A DNA stretch of 64,000 nt from Sabellastarte sp. h YS-2021 (lineage: Eukaryota; Annelida; Polychaeta; Sabellida; Sabellidae), in assembly GCA_964017235.1 (NCBI GenBank), contig OZ024936.1:46489028-46553027 (forward strand), in the 5' to 3' direction. The notes under the pieces are model-generated. The model was not told the DNA's origin, did no database searches, and saw nothing but the letters and a program-made list of their open reading frames with translations. Each line of letters opens with the position of its first letter. Within the stretch, counting starts at the first letter, position 1. Shown here piece after piece: positions 1 to 12,736 of this stretch. The translations under genes were made by a program, and so were the position numbers.

Positions 1-254
1 TACAATATGCATGTTGACAAGAAAGACTTTGATAGATCCGTTGTGTGTTCCTGGTCTCCGGAGCCAGCAAAGCAGAATAGCACGTTCAGTAGGGTGGCCA
101 GATGTAGTTTACCTGCTGCCCCACCCTCCCGGGCCCTTGGCTAGGACATTTTGAGACGCTGGGAAAGAGCAGCCAGAGAAGACTGTAATATGCAACCAGG
201 CTGCCCGGTTGTCAAGGTGCCTGAATAGAGTACAGGACACGATGTCTACACAAC

Positions 255-926
255 TCTCACCCGCCTTCTGGACAGTTTCCATAGAGACAGACCCAAGGGC
301 AGGAGGGGCATCCCCTCCTGGAACCTTTCACTGGTACTACACCAGCTGACTAAGGCTCCCTTTGAACCTCTAAAAGAGGCCTCTTTGAAACATCTGACGT
401 TCAAGACTGTTTTCTTACTGGCCTCGCAGGTAAACTCTGGTAAACGCAGGAGTGAGATCCATGCTTGGCTTCATAAGAACATCAGACACCAATCAGACTG
501 GTCTAAGGTGTCCTTATACCACTCACCCAGCTTTCTGTCCCAAGAACCAGCTGGCCAAGGAGGGTCCAGACAGTGTGGCCCCGGTGGTTATCCCAGCCCT
601 GGCCCCCACTCTGGATAAGTCACTCAAAGGTGACGGGTCACTGTGTCCAGTTAGAGCACTACGTTATTATTTAGACAGGACCTCTGACCTCAGGCAGAAT
701 AAGGAGTTGGCTTTTGTCTCCTTCAAAAAAGGTTTTGACAAGGATATCTCCTCTGCCACTGTCTCCTCATGGATCAAACAGACAGTGATCCTCTGCTATG
801 AGCTCTCTGACCAGCAAGCTCTTACCTTACATCAAGTTAAAGCCCATGATGTAAGGGCCTTTGCTGCTTCTAAGGCCTTCCAATCTGGAATTTCCTTAGA
901 ACAAATCTTATCAGTATCTTATCAAA
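255..926 (+). pseudogene. Truncated DIRS-type tyrosine recombinase fragment (representative copy; recurs in all 11 units)
   Basis: The fragment corresponds to the middle and C-terminal catalytic part of the recombinase seen more fully at 30.9-31.9 kb. The first catalytic-Arg region (GKRRSE) is near 440-455 and the HxxR motif (HDVR) at 845-856. Homology to the longer element stops near 913, before the catalytic tyrosine segment (FYLRD), which the unit lacks. An extra C near 538 shifts the frame: residues before it read in the frame open at 385-618, those after it in the frame open at 452-934. With no N-terminus, no nucleophile and a frameshift it cannot make an active enzyme. The other ten copies lie at the same offset in each unit, and unit 7 has a further stop. 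Confidence 0.85.
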
Positions 927-941
927 CCGGTTAACCGGTTT
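924..941. repeat. 18-bp perfect palindrome at the recombinase truncation point
   Basis: The 18 bases at 924-941 (core AACCGGTTAACCGGTT) equal their own reverse complement. The palindrome sits about 10 bp after recombinase homology ends and contains the TAA that closes the truncated frame. It recurs at the same offset in every unit. Confidence 0.85.
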
Positions 942-1240
942 CTGGCTACCGACTTAGGCCATTATTGGGTAACCTGATTCAGGACTACCTGGGCCGGAGA
1001 AAATTGTTAGTTTTTGAGTTCACTCAAGTTCCTAGTAACTTACCCACCGACCAAGCGGTAGTTATTCAGCAATTGTCCATTGGATAGGATGTATTAACGC
1101 AATAAAATTGCAAATTTAATAAATAAATTAAAACTTTTATAAGTTAATACCCTATCCAATGGACAGACAAGGCCCTCCCAACCGGCCCCGCTATCAGCTT
1201 ACTAGGGGTCTAATAGGTTTAGACAACAAAAATGACGCGA

Positions 1241-1248
1241 TGACGTCA
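1241..1248. promoter_or_regulatory. Consensus CRE palindrome TGACGTCA in the unit spacer
   Basis: TGACGTCA is the full CREB/ATF consensus site. It is present in each unit (next near 3788), even in units 9-11 where neighbouring bases changed, and lies in the loop of the spacer inverted repeat close to several ACCGGT palindromes. It could be part of the original element's promoter. Function is not shown by the sequence. Confidence 0.35.
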
Positions 1249-1849
1249 TTCTGACTAGACAGGAAGTATGCACGAGGCGACACCTGGCGAATGTACACTT
1301 TGGGACCGGTCCTGCCGGTATTTAATACAGAATGACTTTTTCTGTTGTTTGGTGGGACCGGTCGCGCCGACCGGTAAAGCAATTGTCCATTGGATAGGGT
1401 ATTAACTTATAAAATTTAATTTACTTATTAAATTTGCAAATTTGCTTCTATCTCCTTAACCGTGCGAGATAGAGCGATTTCGTTGAAATTTTCGACCCAC
1501 AGGGTAACTGAGCAATGTACTCTTGGCAATTTTCAAAAAAATTTTCCCCTCCCCAAAAATGGCGGCCATTTTGAATTTTCGAATTTTTGCCAAAAATGGC
1601 AAAACACAAATTTGCTTCTATCTGCTTAACCGTGCAAGTTAGAGCAATTTCGTCAAAATTTTCGACCTAACCAATGCAAAAAGGCATTAAGCTGAAATAA
1701 TTTACATGTATACTAATAAATATTTAAGAATCATTGATATATTTTACAAATGAAACAGGGTCTTGTAAGACTACTATACAATTTTTGCAAAAGGTTCATG
1801 GGGTGGACATTACACATGATAATGTGTGTTCTTCTATGCTATCCTGTTT

Positions 1850-2802
1850 CTATTCATATGTCGCAGCTGCTATCAACAGGGCTTGATCTCTGGTGTGACT
1901 GTTGAGGGTACCGGTTCCAATCTTGTTCAGACCACCAGTGACCTTGCTGTTGGGACTGCTACCCAGCCTGTTGAGGCTCCCAGTAGAGAAGTTTTGTAGC
2001 TGCCAGCAAGAGTGCTACTCGCCCTGTTGAAGGTCGCGGTACTGGAGTTGTGATCCAGCAGAATGCCACCCAGCCTGTTGCAGGGACGGCCACACAGCCT
2101 GTTGAGGCTCCCGTTGCGGGTCCTGAGGTTCTGCTGACAAGTACCGGTGTACAGTCTGATAGTGATGGAGATCTACACAGTGAGCCAGGCTCCCCTGTTT
2201 ATGACAACTTCCAGGACAGTTCCCCAAAGATTTCACCAGAGATGAGGCAGCTGATCAGGAACTCTCTTGAGGAGACTAGTTATAGAGAGACCATCGGAGG
2301 TGTGAGATCTTTTATTGGCTGGTATCAGATTCCAGAATTTGACCGTGTTTCATCTGCAGATGACAACCATTTTGCCGGTTCCCAAGTCCAGCCAACCAGG
2401 AAGGTCAAGTTGCCGGTAGACGACTGGTTGTGTAGAAAGATGGGGAAGTTAAACCTCACCATTGCTGAAGGCTACCCTTCCAGAAATACAGAAACTGCTG
2501 GATTCCTCAGGCACCAGTTTGTCAAGCCACCCAGGTTGTCTAGATGGTACAATATGCATGTTGACAAGAAAGACTTTGATAGATCCGTTGTGTGTTCCTG
2601 GTCTCCGGAGCCAGCAAAGCAGAATAGCACGTTCAGTAGGGTGGCCAGATGTAGTTTACCTGCTGCCCCACCCTCCCGGGCCCTTGGCTAGGACATTTTG
2701 AGACGCTGGGAAAGAGCAGCCAGAGAAGACTGTAATATGCAACCAGGCTGCCCGGTTGTCAAGGTGCCTGAATAGAGTACAGGACACGATGTCTACACAA
2801 CT
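1850..2802 (+). pseudogene. 5' half of a DIRS-type gag gene (representative copy; recurs in all units)
   Basis: The longest frame is 2050-2691, with GTG as its first start-like codon. It begins with a short repeated TQPVEAP-like motif, continues through an acidic, low-complexity stretch, and reaches a conserved segment with RSFIGWYQIPEFDR and KVKLPVDDWLC. The upstream part (1850-2049) holds further degenerate copies of the PVEAP motif in other frames, ended by TAG. An in-frame TAG at 2689-2691 ends the frame. Downstream coding sequence continues in the same frame in the longer element, but in the units an extra C near 2740 shifts it and the deletion junction follows at about 2801. I recognise it as gag only by its position at the 5' end of a DIRS element. 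Confidence 0.7.
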
Positions 2803-5094
2803 CTCACCCGCCTTCTGGACAGTTTCCATAGAGACAGACCCAAGGGCAGGAGGGGCATCCCCTCCTGGAACCTTTCACTGGTACTACACCAGCTGACTAA
2901 GGCTCCCTTTGAACCTCTAAAAGAGGCCTCTTTGAAACATCTGACGTTCAAGACTGTTTTCTTACTGGCCTCGCAGGTAAACTCTGGTAAACGCAGGAGT
3001 GAGATCCATGCTTGGCTTCATAAGAACATCAGACACCAATCAGACTGGTCTAAGGTGTCCTTATACCGCTCACCCAGCTTTCTGTCCCAAGAACCAGCTG
3101 GCCAAGGAGGGTCCAGACAGTGTGGCCCCGGTGGTTATCCCAGCCCTGGCCCCCACTCTGGATAAGTCACTCAAAGGTGACGGGTCACTGTGTCCAGTTA
3201 GAGCACTACGTTATTATTTAGACAGGACCTCTGACCTCAGGCAGAATAAGGAGTTGGCTTTTGTCTCCTTCAAAAAAGGTTTTGACAAGGATATCTCCTC
3301 TGCCACTGTCTCCTCATGGATCAAACAGACAGTGATCCTCTGCTATGAGCTCTCTGACCAGCAAGCTCTTACCTTACATCAAGTTAAAGCCCATGATGTA
3401 AGGGCCTTTGCTGCTTCTAAGGCCTTCCAATCTGGAATTTCCTTAGAACAAATCTTATCAGTATCTTATCAAACCGGTTAACCGGTTTCTGGCTACCGAC
3501 TTAGGCCATTATTGGGTAACCTGATTCAGGACTACCTGGGCCGGAGAAAATTGTTAGTTTTTGAGTTCACTCAAGTTCCTAGTAACTTACCCACCGACCA
3601 AGCGGTAGTTATTCAGCAATTGTCCATTGGATAGGATGTATTAACGCAATAAAATTGCAAATTTAATAAATAAATTAAAACTTTTATAAGTTAATACCCT
3701 ATCCAATGGACAGACAAGGCCCTCCCAACCGGCCCCGCTATCAGCTTACTAGGGGTCTAATAGGTTTAGACAACAAAAATGACGCGATGACGTCATTCTG
3801 ACTAGACAGGAAGTATGCACGAGGCGACACCTGGCGAATGTACACTTTGGGACCGGTCCTGCCGGTATTTAATACAGAATGACTTTTTCTGTTGTTTGGT
3901 GGGACCGGTCGCGCCGACCGGTAAAGCAATTGTCCATTGGATAGGGTATTAACTTATAAAATTTAATTTACTTATTAAATTTGCAAATTTGCTTCTATCT
4001 CCTTAACCGTGCGAGATAGAGCGATTTCGTTGAAATTTTCGACCCACAGGGTAACTGAGCAATTTACTCTTGGCAATTTTCAAAAAAATTTTCCCCTCCC
4101 CAAAAATGGCGGCCATTTTGAATTTTCGAATTTTTGCCAAAAATGGCAAAACACAAATTTGCTTCTATCTGCTTAACCGTGCAAGTTAGAGCAATTTCGT
4201 CAAAATTTTCGACCTAACCAATGCAAAAAGGCATTAAGCTGAAATAATTTACATGTATACTAATAAATATTTAAGAATCATTGATATATTTTACAAATGA
4301 AACAGGGTCTTGTAAGACTACTATACAATTTTTGCAAAAGGTTCATGGGGTGGACATTACACATGATAATGTGTGTTCTTCTATGCTATCCTGTTTCTAT
4401 TCATATGTCGCAGCTGCTATCAACAGGGCTTGATCTCTGGTGTGACTGTTGAGGGTACCGGTTCCAATCTTGTTCAGACCACCAGTGACCTTGCTGTTGG
4501 GACTGCTACCCAGCCTGTTGAGGCTCCCAGTAGAGAAGTTTTGTAGCTGCCAGCACGAGTGCTACTCGCCCTGTTGAAGGTCGCGGTACTGGAGTTGTGA
4601 TCCAGCAGAATGCCACCCAGCCTGTTGCAGGGACGGCCACACAGCCTGTTGAGGCTCCCGTTGCGGGTCCTGAGGTTCTGCTGACAAGTACCGGTGTACA
4701 GTCTGATAGTGATGGAGATCTACACAGTGAGCCAGGCTCCCCTGTTTATGACAACTTCCAGGACAGTTCCCCAAAGATTTCACCAGAGATGAGGCAGCTG
4801 ATCAGGAACTCTCTTGAGGAGACTAGTTATAGAGAGACCATCGGAGGTGTGAGATCTTTTATTGGCTGGTATCAGATTCCAGAATTTGACCGTGTTTCAT
4901 CTGCAGATGACAACCATTTTGCCGGTTCCCAAGTCCAGCCAACCAGGAAGGTCAAGTTGCCGGTAGACGACTGGTTGTGTAGAAAGATGGGGAAGTTAAA
5001 CCTCACCATTGCTGAAGGCTACCCTTCCAGAAATACAGAAACTGCTGGATTCCTCAGGCACCAGTTTGTCAAGCCACCCAGGTTGTCTAGATGG
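2548..5094 (+). repeat. DIRS macrosatellite unit 2 (haplotype A)
   Basis: Recombinase fragment 2802-3473; gag frame 4597-5238 continues into unit 3. Carries the A markers plus gcattaag, like unit 1. Private changes include an aatttac variant near 4063 and a cacgag variant near 4554. Confidence 0.93.
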
Positions 5095-7642
5095 TACAAT
5101 ATGCATGTTGACAAGAAAGACTTTGATAGATCCGTTGTGTGTTCCTGGTCTCCGGAGCCAGCAAAGCAGAATAGCACGTTCAGTAGGGTGGCCAGATGTA
5201 GTTTACCTGCTGCCCCACCCTCCCGGGCCCTTGGCTAGGACATTTTGAGATGCTGGGAAAGAGCAGCCAGAGAAGACTGTAATATGCAACCAGGCTGCCC
5301 GGTTGTCAAGGTGCCTGAATAGAGTACAGGACACGATGTCTACACAACTCTCACCCGCCTTCTGGACAGTTTCCATAGAGACAGACCCAAGGGCAGGAGG
5401 GGCATCCCCTCCTGGAACCTTTCACTGGTACTACACCAGCTGACTAAGGCTCCCTTTGAACCTCTAAAAGAGGCCTCTTTGAAACATCTGACGTTCAAGA
5501 CTGTTTTCTTACTGGCCTCGCAGGTAAACTCTGGTAAACGCAGGAGTGAGATCCATGCTTGGCTTCATAAGAACATCAGACACCAATCAGACTGGTCTAA
5601 GGTGTCCTTATACCGCTCACCCAGCTTTCTGTCCCAAGAACCAGCTGGCCAAGGAGGGTCCAGACAGTGTGGCCCCGGTGGTTATCCCAGCCCTGGCCCC
5701 CACTCTGGATAAGTCACTCAAAGGTGACGGGTCACTGTGTCCAGTTAGAGCACTACGTTATTATTTAGACAGGACCTCTGACCTCAGGCAGAATAAGGAG
5801 TTGGCTTTTGTCTCCTTCAAAAAAGGTTTTGACAAGGATATCTCCTCTGCCACTGTCTCCTCATGGATCAAACAGACAGTGATCCTCTGCTATGAGCTCT
5901 CTGACCAGCAAGCTCTTACCTTACATCAAGTTAAAGCCCATGATGTAAGGGCCTTTGCTGCTTCTAAGGCCTTCCAATCTGGAATTTCCTTAGAACAAAT
6001 CTTATCAGTATCTTATCAAACCGGTTAACCGGTTTCTGGCTACCGACTTAGGCCATTATTGGGTAACCTGATTCAGGACTACCTGGGCCAGAGAAAATTG
6101 TTAGTTTTTGAGTTCACTCAAGTTCCTAGTAACTTACCCACCGACCAAGCGGTAGTTATTCAGCAATTGTCCATTGGATAGGATGTATTAACGCAATAAA
6201 ATTGCAAATTTAATAAATAAATTAAAACTTTTATAAGTTAATACCCTATCCAATGGACAGACAAGGCCCTCCCAACCGGCCCCGCTATCAGCTTACTAGG
6301 GGTCTAATAGGTTTAGACAACAAAAATGACGCGATGACGTCATTCTGACTAGACAGGAAGTATGCACGAGGCGACACCTGGCGAATGTACACTTTGGGAC
6401 CGGTCCTGCCGGTATTTAATACAGAATGACTTTTTCTGTCGTTTGGTGGGACCGGTCGCGCCGACCGGTAAAGCAATTGTCCATTGGATAGGGTATTAAC
6501 TTATAAAATTTAATTTACTTATTAAATTTGCAAATTTGCTTCTATCTCCTTAACCGTGCGAGATAGAGCGATTTCGTTGAAATTTTCGACCCACAGGGTA
6601 ACTGAGCAATGTACTCTTGGCAATTTTCAAAAAAAATTTTCCCCTCCCCAAAAATGGCGGCCATTTTGAATTTTCGAATTTTTGCCAAAAATGGCAAAAC
6701 ACAAATTTGCTTCTATCTGCTTAACTGTGCAAGTTAGAGCAATTTCGTCAAAATTTTCGACCTAACCAATGCAAAAAGGCATGAAGCTGAAATAATTTAC
6801 ATGTATACTAATAAATATTTAAGCATCATTGATATATTTTACAAATGAAACAGGGTCTTGTAAGACTACTATACAATTTTTGCAAAAGGTTCATGGGGTG
6901 GACATTACACATGATAATGTGTGTTCTTCTATGCTATCCTGTTTCTATTCATATGTCGCAGCTGCTATCAACAGGGCTTGATCTCTGGTGTGACTGTTGA
7001 GGGTACCGGTTCCAATCTTGTTCAGACCACCAGTGACCTTGCTGTTGGGACTGCTACCCAGCCTGTTGAGGCTCCCAGTAGAGAAGTTTTGTAGCTGCCA
7101 GCAAGAGTGCTACTCGCCCTGTTGAAGGTCGCGGTACTGGAGTTGTGATCCAGCAGAATGCCACCCAGCCTGTTGCAGGGACGGCCACACAGCCTGTTGA
7201 GGCTCCCGTTGCGGGTCCTGAGGTTCTGCTGACAAGTACCGGTGTACAGTCTGATAGTGATGGAGATCTACACAGTGAGCCAGGCTCCCCTGTTTATGAC
7301 AACTTCCAGGACAGTTCCCCAAAGATTTCACCAGAGATGAGGCAGCTGATCAGGAACTCTCTTGAGGAGACTAGTTATAGAGAGACCATCGGAGGTGTGA
7401 GATCTTTTATTGGCTGGTATCAGATTCCAGAATTTGACCGTGTTTCATCTGCAGATGACAACCATTTTGCCGGTTCCCAAGTCCAGCCAACCAGGAAGGT
7501 CAAGTTGCCGGTAGACGACTGGTTGTGTAGAAAGATGGGGAAGTTAAACCTCACCATTGCTGAAGGCTACCCTTCCAGAAATACAGAAACTGCTGGATTC
7601 CTCAGGCACCAGTTTGTCAAGCCACCCAGGTTGTCTAGATGG
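5095..7642 (+). repeat. DIRS macrosatellite unit 3 (haplotype B)
   Basis: Recombinase fragment about 5349-6020; gag frame 7145-7786 continues into unit 4. B markers are ccag near 6088, the Asp variant near 6440 and aagcat near 6822. One extra A in the poly-A tract near 6635 makes the unit 2,548 bp. Confidence 0.93.
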
Positions 7643-10189
7643 TACAATATGCATGTTGACAAGAAAGACTTTGATAGATCCGTTGTGTGTTCCTGGTCTC
7701 CGGAGCCAGCAAAGCAGAATAGCACGTTCAGTAGGGTGGCCAGATGTAGTTTACCTGCTGCCCCACCCTCCCGGGCCCTTGGCTAGGACATTTTGAGACG
7801 CTGGGAAAGAGCAGCCAGAGAAGACTGTAATATGCAACCAGGCTGCCCGGTTGTCAAGGTGCCTGAATAGAGTACAGGACACGATGTCTACACAACTCTC
7901 ACCCGCCTTCTGGACAGTTTCCATAGAGACAGACCCAAGGGCAGGAGGGGCATCCCCTCCTGGAACCTTTCACTGGTACTACACCAGCTGACTAAGGCTC
8001 CCTTTGAACCTCTAAAAGAGGCCTCTTTGAAACATCTGACGTTCAAGACTGTTTTCTTACTGGCCTCGCAGGTAAACTCTGGTAAACGCAGGAGTGAGAT
8101 CCATGCTTGGCTTCATAAGAACATCAGACACCAATCAGACTGGTCTAAGGTGTCCTTATACCGCTCACCCAGCTTTCTGTCCCAAGAACCAGCTGGCCAA
8201 GGAGGGTCCAGACAGTGTGGCCCCGGTGGTTATCCCAGCCCTGGCCCCCACTCTGGATAAGTCACTCAAAGGTGACGGGTCACTGTGTCCAGTTAGAGCA
8301 CTACGTTATTATTTAGACAGGACCTCTGACCTCAGGCAGAATAAGGAGTTGGCTTTTGTCTCCTTCAAAAAAGGTTTTGACAAGGATATCTCCTCTGCCA
8401 CTGTCTCCTCATGGATCAAACAGACAGTGATCCTCTGCTATGAGCTCTCTGACCAGCAAGCTCTTACCTTACATCAAGTTAAAGCCCATGATGTAAGGGC
8501 CTTTGCTGCTTCTAAGGCCTTCCAATCTGGAATTTCCTTAGAACAAATCTTATCAGTATCTTATCAAACCGGTTAACCGGTTTCTGGCTACCGACTTAGG
8601 CCATTATTGGGTAACCTGATTCAGGACTACCTGGGCCAGAGAAAATTGTTAGTTTTTGAGTTCACTCAAGTTCCTAGTAACTTACCCACCGACCAAGCGG
8701 TAGTTATTCAGCAATTGTCCATTGGATAGGATGTATTAACGCAATAAAATTGCAAATTTAATAAATAAATTAAAACTTTTATAAGTTAATACCCTATCCA
8801 ATGGACAGACAAGGCCCTCCCAACCGGCCCCGCTATCAGCTTACTAGGGGTCTAATAGGTTTAGACAACAAAAATGACGCGATGACGTCATTCTGACTAG
8901 ACAGGAAGTATGCACGAGGCGACACCTGGCGAATGTACACTTTGGGACCGGTCCTGCCGGTATTTAATACAGAATGACTTTTTCTGTTGTTTGGTGGGAC
9001 CGGTCGCGCCGACCGGTAAAGCAATTGTCCATTGGATAGGGTATTAACTTATAAAATTTAATTTACTTATTAAATTTGCAAATTTGCTTCTATCTCCTTA
9101 ACCGTGCGAGATAGAGCGATTTCGTTGAAATTTTCGACCCACAGGGTAACTGAGCAATGTACTCTTGGCAATTTTCAAAAAAATTTTCCCCTCCCCAAAA
9201 ATGGCGGCCATTTTGAATTTTCGAATTTTTGCCAAAAATGGCAAAACACAAATTTGCTTCTATCTGCTTAACCGTGCAAGTTAGAGCAATTTCGTCAAAA
9301 TTTTCGACCTAACCAATGCAAAAAGGCATGAAGCTGAAATAATTTACATGTATACTAATAAATATTTAAGAATCATTGATATATTTTACAAATGAAACAG
9401 GGTCTTGTAAGACTACTATACAATTTTTGCAAAAGGTTCATGGGGTGGACATTACACATGATAATGTGTGTTCTTCTATGCTATCCTGTTTCTATTCATA
9501 TGTCGCAGCTGCTATCAACAGGGCTTGATCTCTGGTGTGACTGTTGAGGGTACCGGTTCCAATCTTGTTCAGACCACCAGTGACCTTGCTGTTGGGACTG
9601 CTACCCAGCCTGTTGAGGCTCCCAGTAGAGAAGTTTTGTAGCTGCCAGCAAGAGTGCTACTCGCCCTGTTGAAGGTCGCGGTACTGGAGTTGTGATCCAG
9701 CAGAATGCCACCCAGCCTGTTGCAGGGACGGCCACACAGCCTGTTGAGGCTCCCGTTGCGGGTCCTGAGGTTCTGCTGACAAGTACCGGTGTACAGTGTG
9801 ATAGTGATGGAGATCTACACAGTGAGCCAGGCTCCCCTGTTTATGACAACTTCCAGGACAGTTCCCCAAAGATTTCACCAGAGATGAGGCAGCTGATCAG
9901 GAACTCTCTTGAGGAGACTAGTTATAGAGAGACCATCGGAGGTGTGAGATCTTTTATTGGCTGGTATCAGATTCCAGAATTTGACCGTGTTTCATCTGCA
10001 GATGACAACCATTTTGCCGGTTCCCAAGTCCAGCCAACCAGGAAGGTCAAGTTGCCGGTAGACGACTGGTTGTGTAGAAAGATGGGGAAGTTAAACCTCA
10101 CCATTGCTGAAGGCTACCCTTCCAGAAATACAGAAACTGCTGGATTCCTCAGGCACCAGTTTGTCAAGCCACCCAGGTTGTCTAGATGG
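7643..10189 (+). repeat. DIRS macrosatellite unit 4 (haplotype C)
   Basis: Recombinase fragment about 7897-8568; gag frame 9692-10333 continues into unit 5. It combines ccag (as in B) with the Asn variant and aagaat (as in A), as a recombinant would. A private change near 9797 turns a gag Ser into Cys. Confidence 0.93.
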
Positions 10190-12736
10190 TACAATATGCA
10201 TGTTGACAAGAAAGACTTTGATAGATCCGTTGTGTGTTCCTGGTCTCCGGAGCCAGCAAAGCAGAATAGCACGTTCAGTAGGGTGGCCAGATGTAGTTTA
10301 CCTGCTGCCCCACCCTCCCGGGCCCTTGGCTAGGACATTTTGAGACGCTGGGAAAGAGCAGCCAGAGAAGACTGTAATATGCAACCAGGCTGCCCGGTTG
10401 TCAAGGTGCCTGAATAGAGTACAGGACACGATGTCTACACAACTCTCACCCGCCTTCTGGACAGTTTCCATAGAGACAGACCCAAGGGCAGGAGGGGCAT
10501 CCCCTCCTGGAACCTTTCACTGGTACTACACCAGCTGACTAAGGCTCCCTTTGAACCTCTAAAAGAGGCCTCTTTGAAACATCTGACGTTCAAGACTGTT
10601 TTCTTACTGGCCTCGCAGGTAAACTCTGGTAAACGCAGGAGTGAGATCCATGCTTGGCTTCATAAGAACATCAGACACCAATCAGACTGGTCTAAGGTGT
10701 CCTTATACCGCTCACCCAGCTTTCTGTCCCAAGAACCAGCTGGCCAAGGAGGGTCCAGACAGTGTGGCCCCGGTGGTTATCCCAGCCCTGGCCCCCACTC
10801 TGGATAAGTCACTCAAAGGTGACGGGTCACTGTGTCCAGTTAGAGCACTACGTTATTATTTAGACAGGACCTCTGACCTCAGGCAGAATAAGGAGTTGGC
10901 TTTTGTCTCCTTCAAAAAAGGTTTTGACAAGGATATCTCCTCTGCCACTGTCTCCTCATGGATCAAACAGACAGTGATCCTCTGCTATGAGCTCTCTGAC
11001 CAGCAAGCTCTTACCTTACATCAAGTTAAAGCCCATGATGTAAGGGCCTTTGCTGCTTCTAAGGCCTTCCAATCTGGAATTTCCTTAGAACAAATCTTAT
11101 CAGTATCTTATCAAACCGGTTAACCGGTTTCTGGCTACCGACTTAGGCCATTATTGGGTAACCTGATTCAGGACTACCTGGGCCGGAGAAAATTGTTAGT
11201 TTTTGAGTTCACTCAAGTTCCTAGTAACTTACCCACCGACCAAGCGGTAGTTATTCAGCAATTGTCCATTGGATAGGATGTATTAACGCAATAAAATTGC
11301 AAATTTAATAAATAAATTAAAACTTTTATAAGTTAATACCCTATCCAATGGACAGACAAGGCCCTCCCAACCGGCCCCGCTATCAGCTTACTAGGGGTCT
11401 AATAGGTTTAGACAACAAAAATGACGCGATGACGTCATTCTGACTAGACAGGAAGTATGCACGAGGCGACACCTGGCGAATGTACACTTTGGGACCGGTC
11501 CTGCCGGTATTTAATACAGAATGACTTTTTCTGTTGTTTGGTGGGACCGGTCGCGCCGACCGGTAAAGCAATTGTCCATTGGATAGGGTATTAACTTATA
11601 AAATTTAATTTACTTATTAAATTTGCAAATTTGCTTCTATCTCCTTAACCGTGCGAGATAGAGCGATTTCGTTGAAATTTTCGACCCACAGGGTAACTGA
11701 GCAATGTACTCTTGGCAATTTTCAAAAAAATTTTCCCCTCCCCAAAAATGGCGGCCATTTTGAATTTTCGAATTTTTGCCAAAAATGGCAAAACACAAAT
11801 TTGCTTCTATCTGCTTAACCGTGCAAGTTAGAGCAATTTCGTCAAAATTTTCGACCTAACCAATGCAAAAAGGCATGAAGCTGAAATAATTTACATGTAT
11901 ACTAATAAATATTTAAGAATCATTGATATATTTTACAAATGAAACAGGGTCTTGTAAGACTACTATACAATTTTTGCAAAAGGTTCATGGGGTGGACATT
12001 ACACATGATAATGTGTGTTCTTCTATGCTATCCTGTTTCTATTCATATGTCGCAGCTGCTATCAACAGGGCTTGATCTCTGGTGTGACTGTTGAGGGTAC
12101 CGGTTCCAATCTTGTTCAGACCACCAGTGACCTTGCTGTTGGGACTGCTACCCAGCCTGTTGAGGCTCCCAGTAGAGAAGTTTTGTAGCTGCCAGCAAGA
12201 GTGCTACTCGCCCTGTTGAAGGTCGCGGTACTGGAGTTGTGATCCAGCAGAATGCCACCCAGCCTGTTGCAGGGACGGCCACACAGCCTGTTGAGGCTCC
12301 CGTTGCGGGTCCTGAGGTTCTGCTGACAAGTACCGGTGTACAGTCTGATAGTGATGGAGATCTACACAGTGAGCCAGGCTCCCCTGTTTATGACAACTTC
12401 CAGGACAGTTCCCCAAAGATTTCACCAGAGATGAGGCAGCTGATCAGGAACTCTCTTGAGGAGACTAGTTATAGAGAGACCATCGGAGGTGTGAGATCTT
12501 TTATTGGCTGGTATCAGATTCCAGAATTTGACCGTGTTTCATCTGCAGATGACAACCATTTTGCCGGTTCCCAAGTCCAGCCAACCAGGAAGGTCAAGTT
12601 GCCGGTAGACGACTGGTTGTGTAGAAAGATGGGGAAGTTAAACCTCACCATTGCTGAAGGCTACCCTTCCAGAAATACAGAAACTGCTGGATTCCTCAGG
12701 CACCAGTTTGTCAAGCCACCCAGGTTGTCTAGATGG
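10190..12736 (+). repeat. DIRS macrosatellite unit 5 (haplotype A)
   Basis: Recombinase fragment about 10444-11115; gag frame 12239-12880 continues into unit 6. A markers, with gcatgaag as in all units from 3 onward. Confidence 0.93.

Larger units (their letters stand above)
914..1850. repeat. Unit spacer with inverted and direct repeats (representative; in all units)
   Basis: This spacer links the recombinase remnant to the next gag copy. It starts with an 18-bp perfect palindrome (924-941). It has a motif beginning GTCCATTGGATAGG at 1076 (+), inverted at 1149-1168, and again + at 1384. The inverted copy plus about 40 adjacent A/T-rich bases (1111-1168) pairs with 1384-1442, giving a stem of about 58 bp around a loop of about 215 bp. 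A 62-bp direct repeat sits at 1437-1500 and 1609-1672. If the array reflects circular DIRS intermediates, this is where joined terminal repeats and the internal complementary region would lie; that origin is inference. No protein family was recognised in it. Confidence 0.7.
1..2547 (+). repeat. DIRS macrosatellite unit 1 (haplotype A)
   Basis: The recombinase fragment spans 255-926. The gag frame 2050-2691 runs on into unit 2. It shares the A markers (ccgg near 994, Asn variant near 1340, aagaat near 1727) and gcattaag near 1685 with unit 2. It alone reads His instead of Arg in the recombinase near 520. Confidence 0.93.

Noticed and set aside
1194..1382. 62-codon minus-strand frame in each unit spacer
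   Set aside because: It lies in the loop of the spacer inverted repeat. Its presence in every unit reflects recent amplification, and it changes by missense in several units without sign of constraint.
2015..2236. 73-codon minus-strand frame opposite gag in each unit
   Set aside because: It is a shadow of the Gln/Pro-rich gag repeat region on the other strand.
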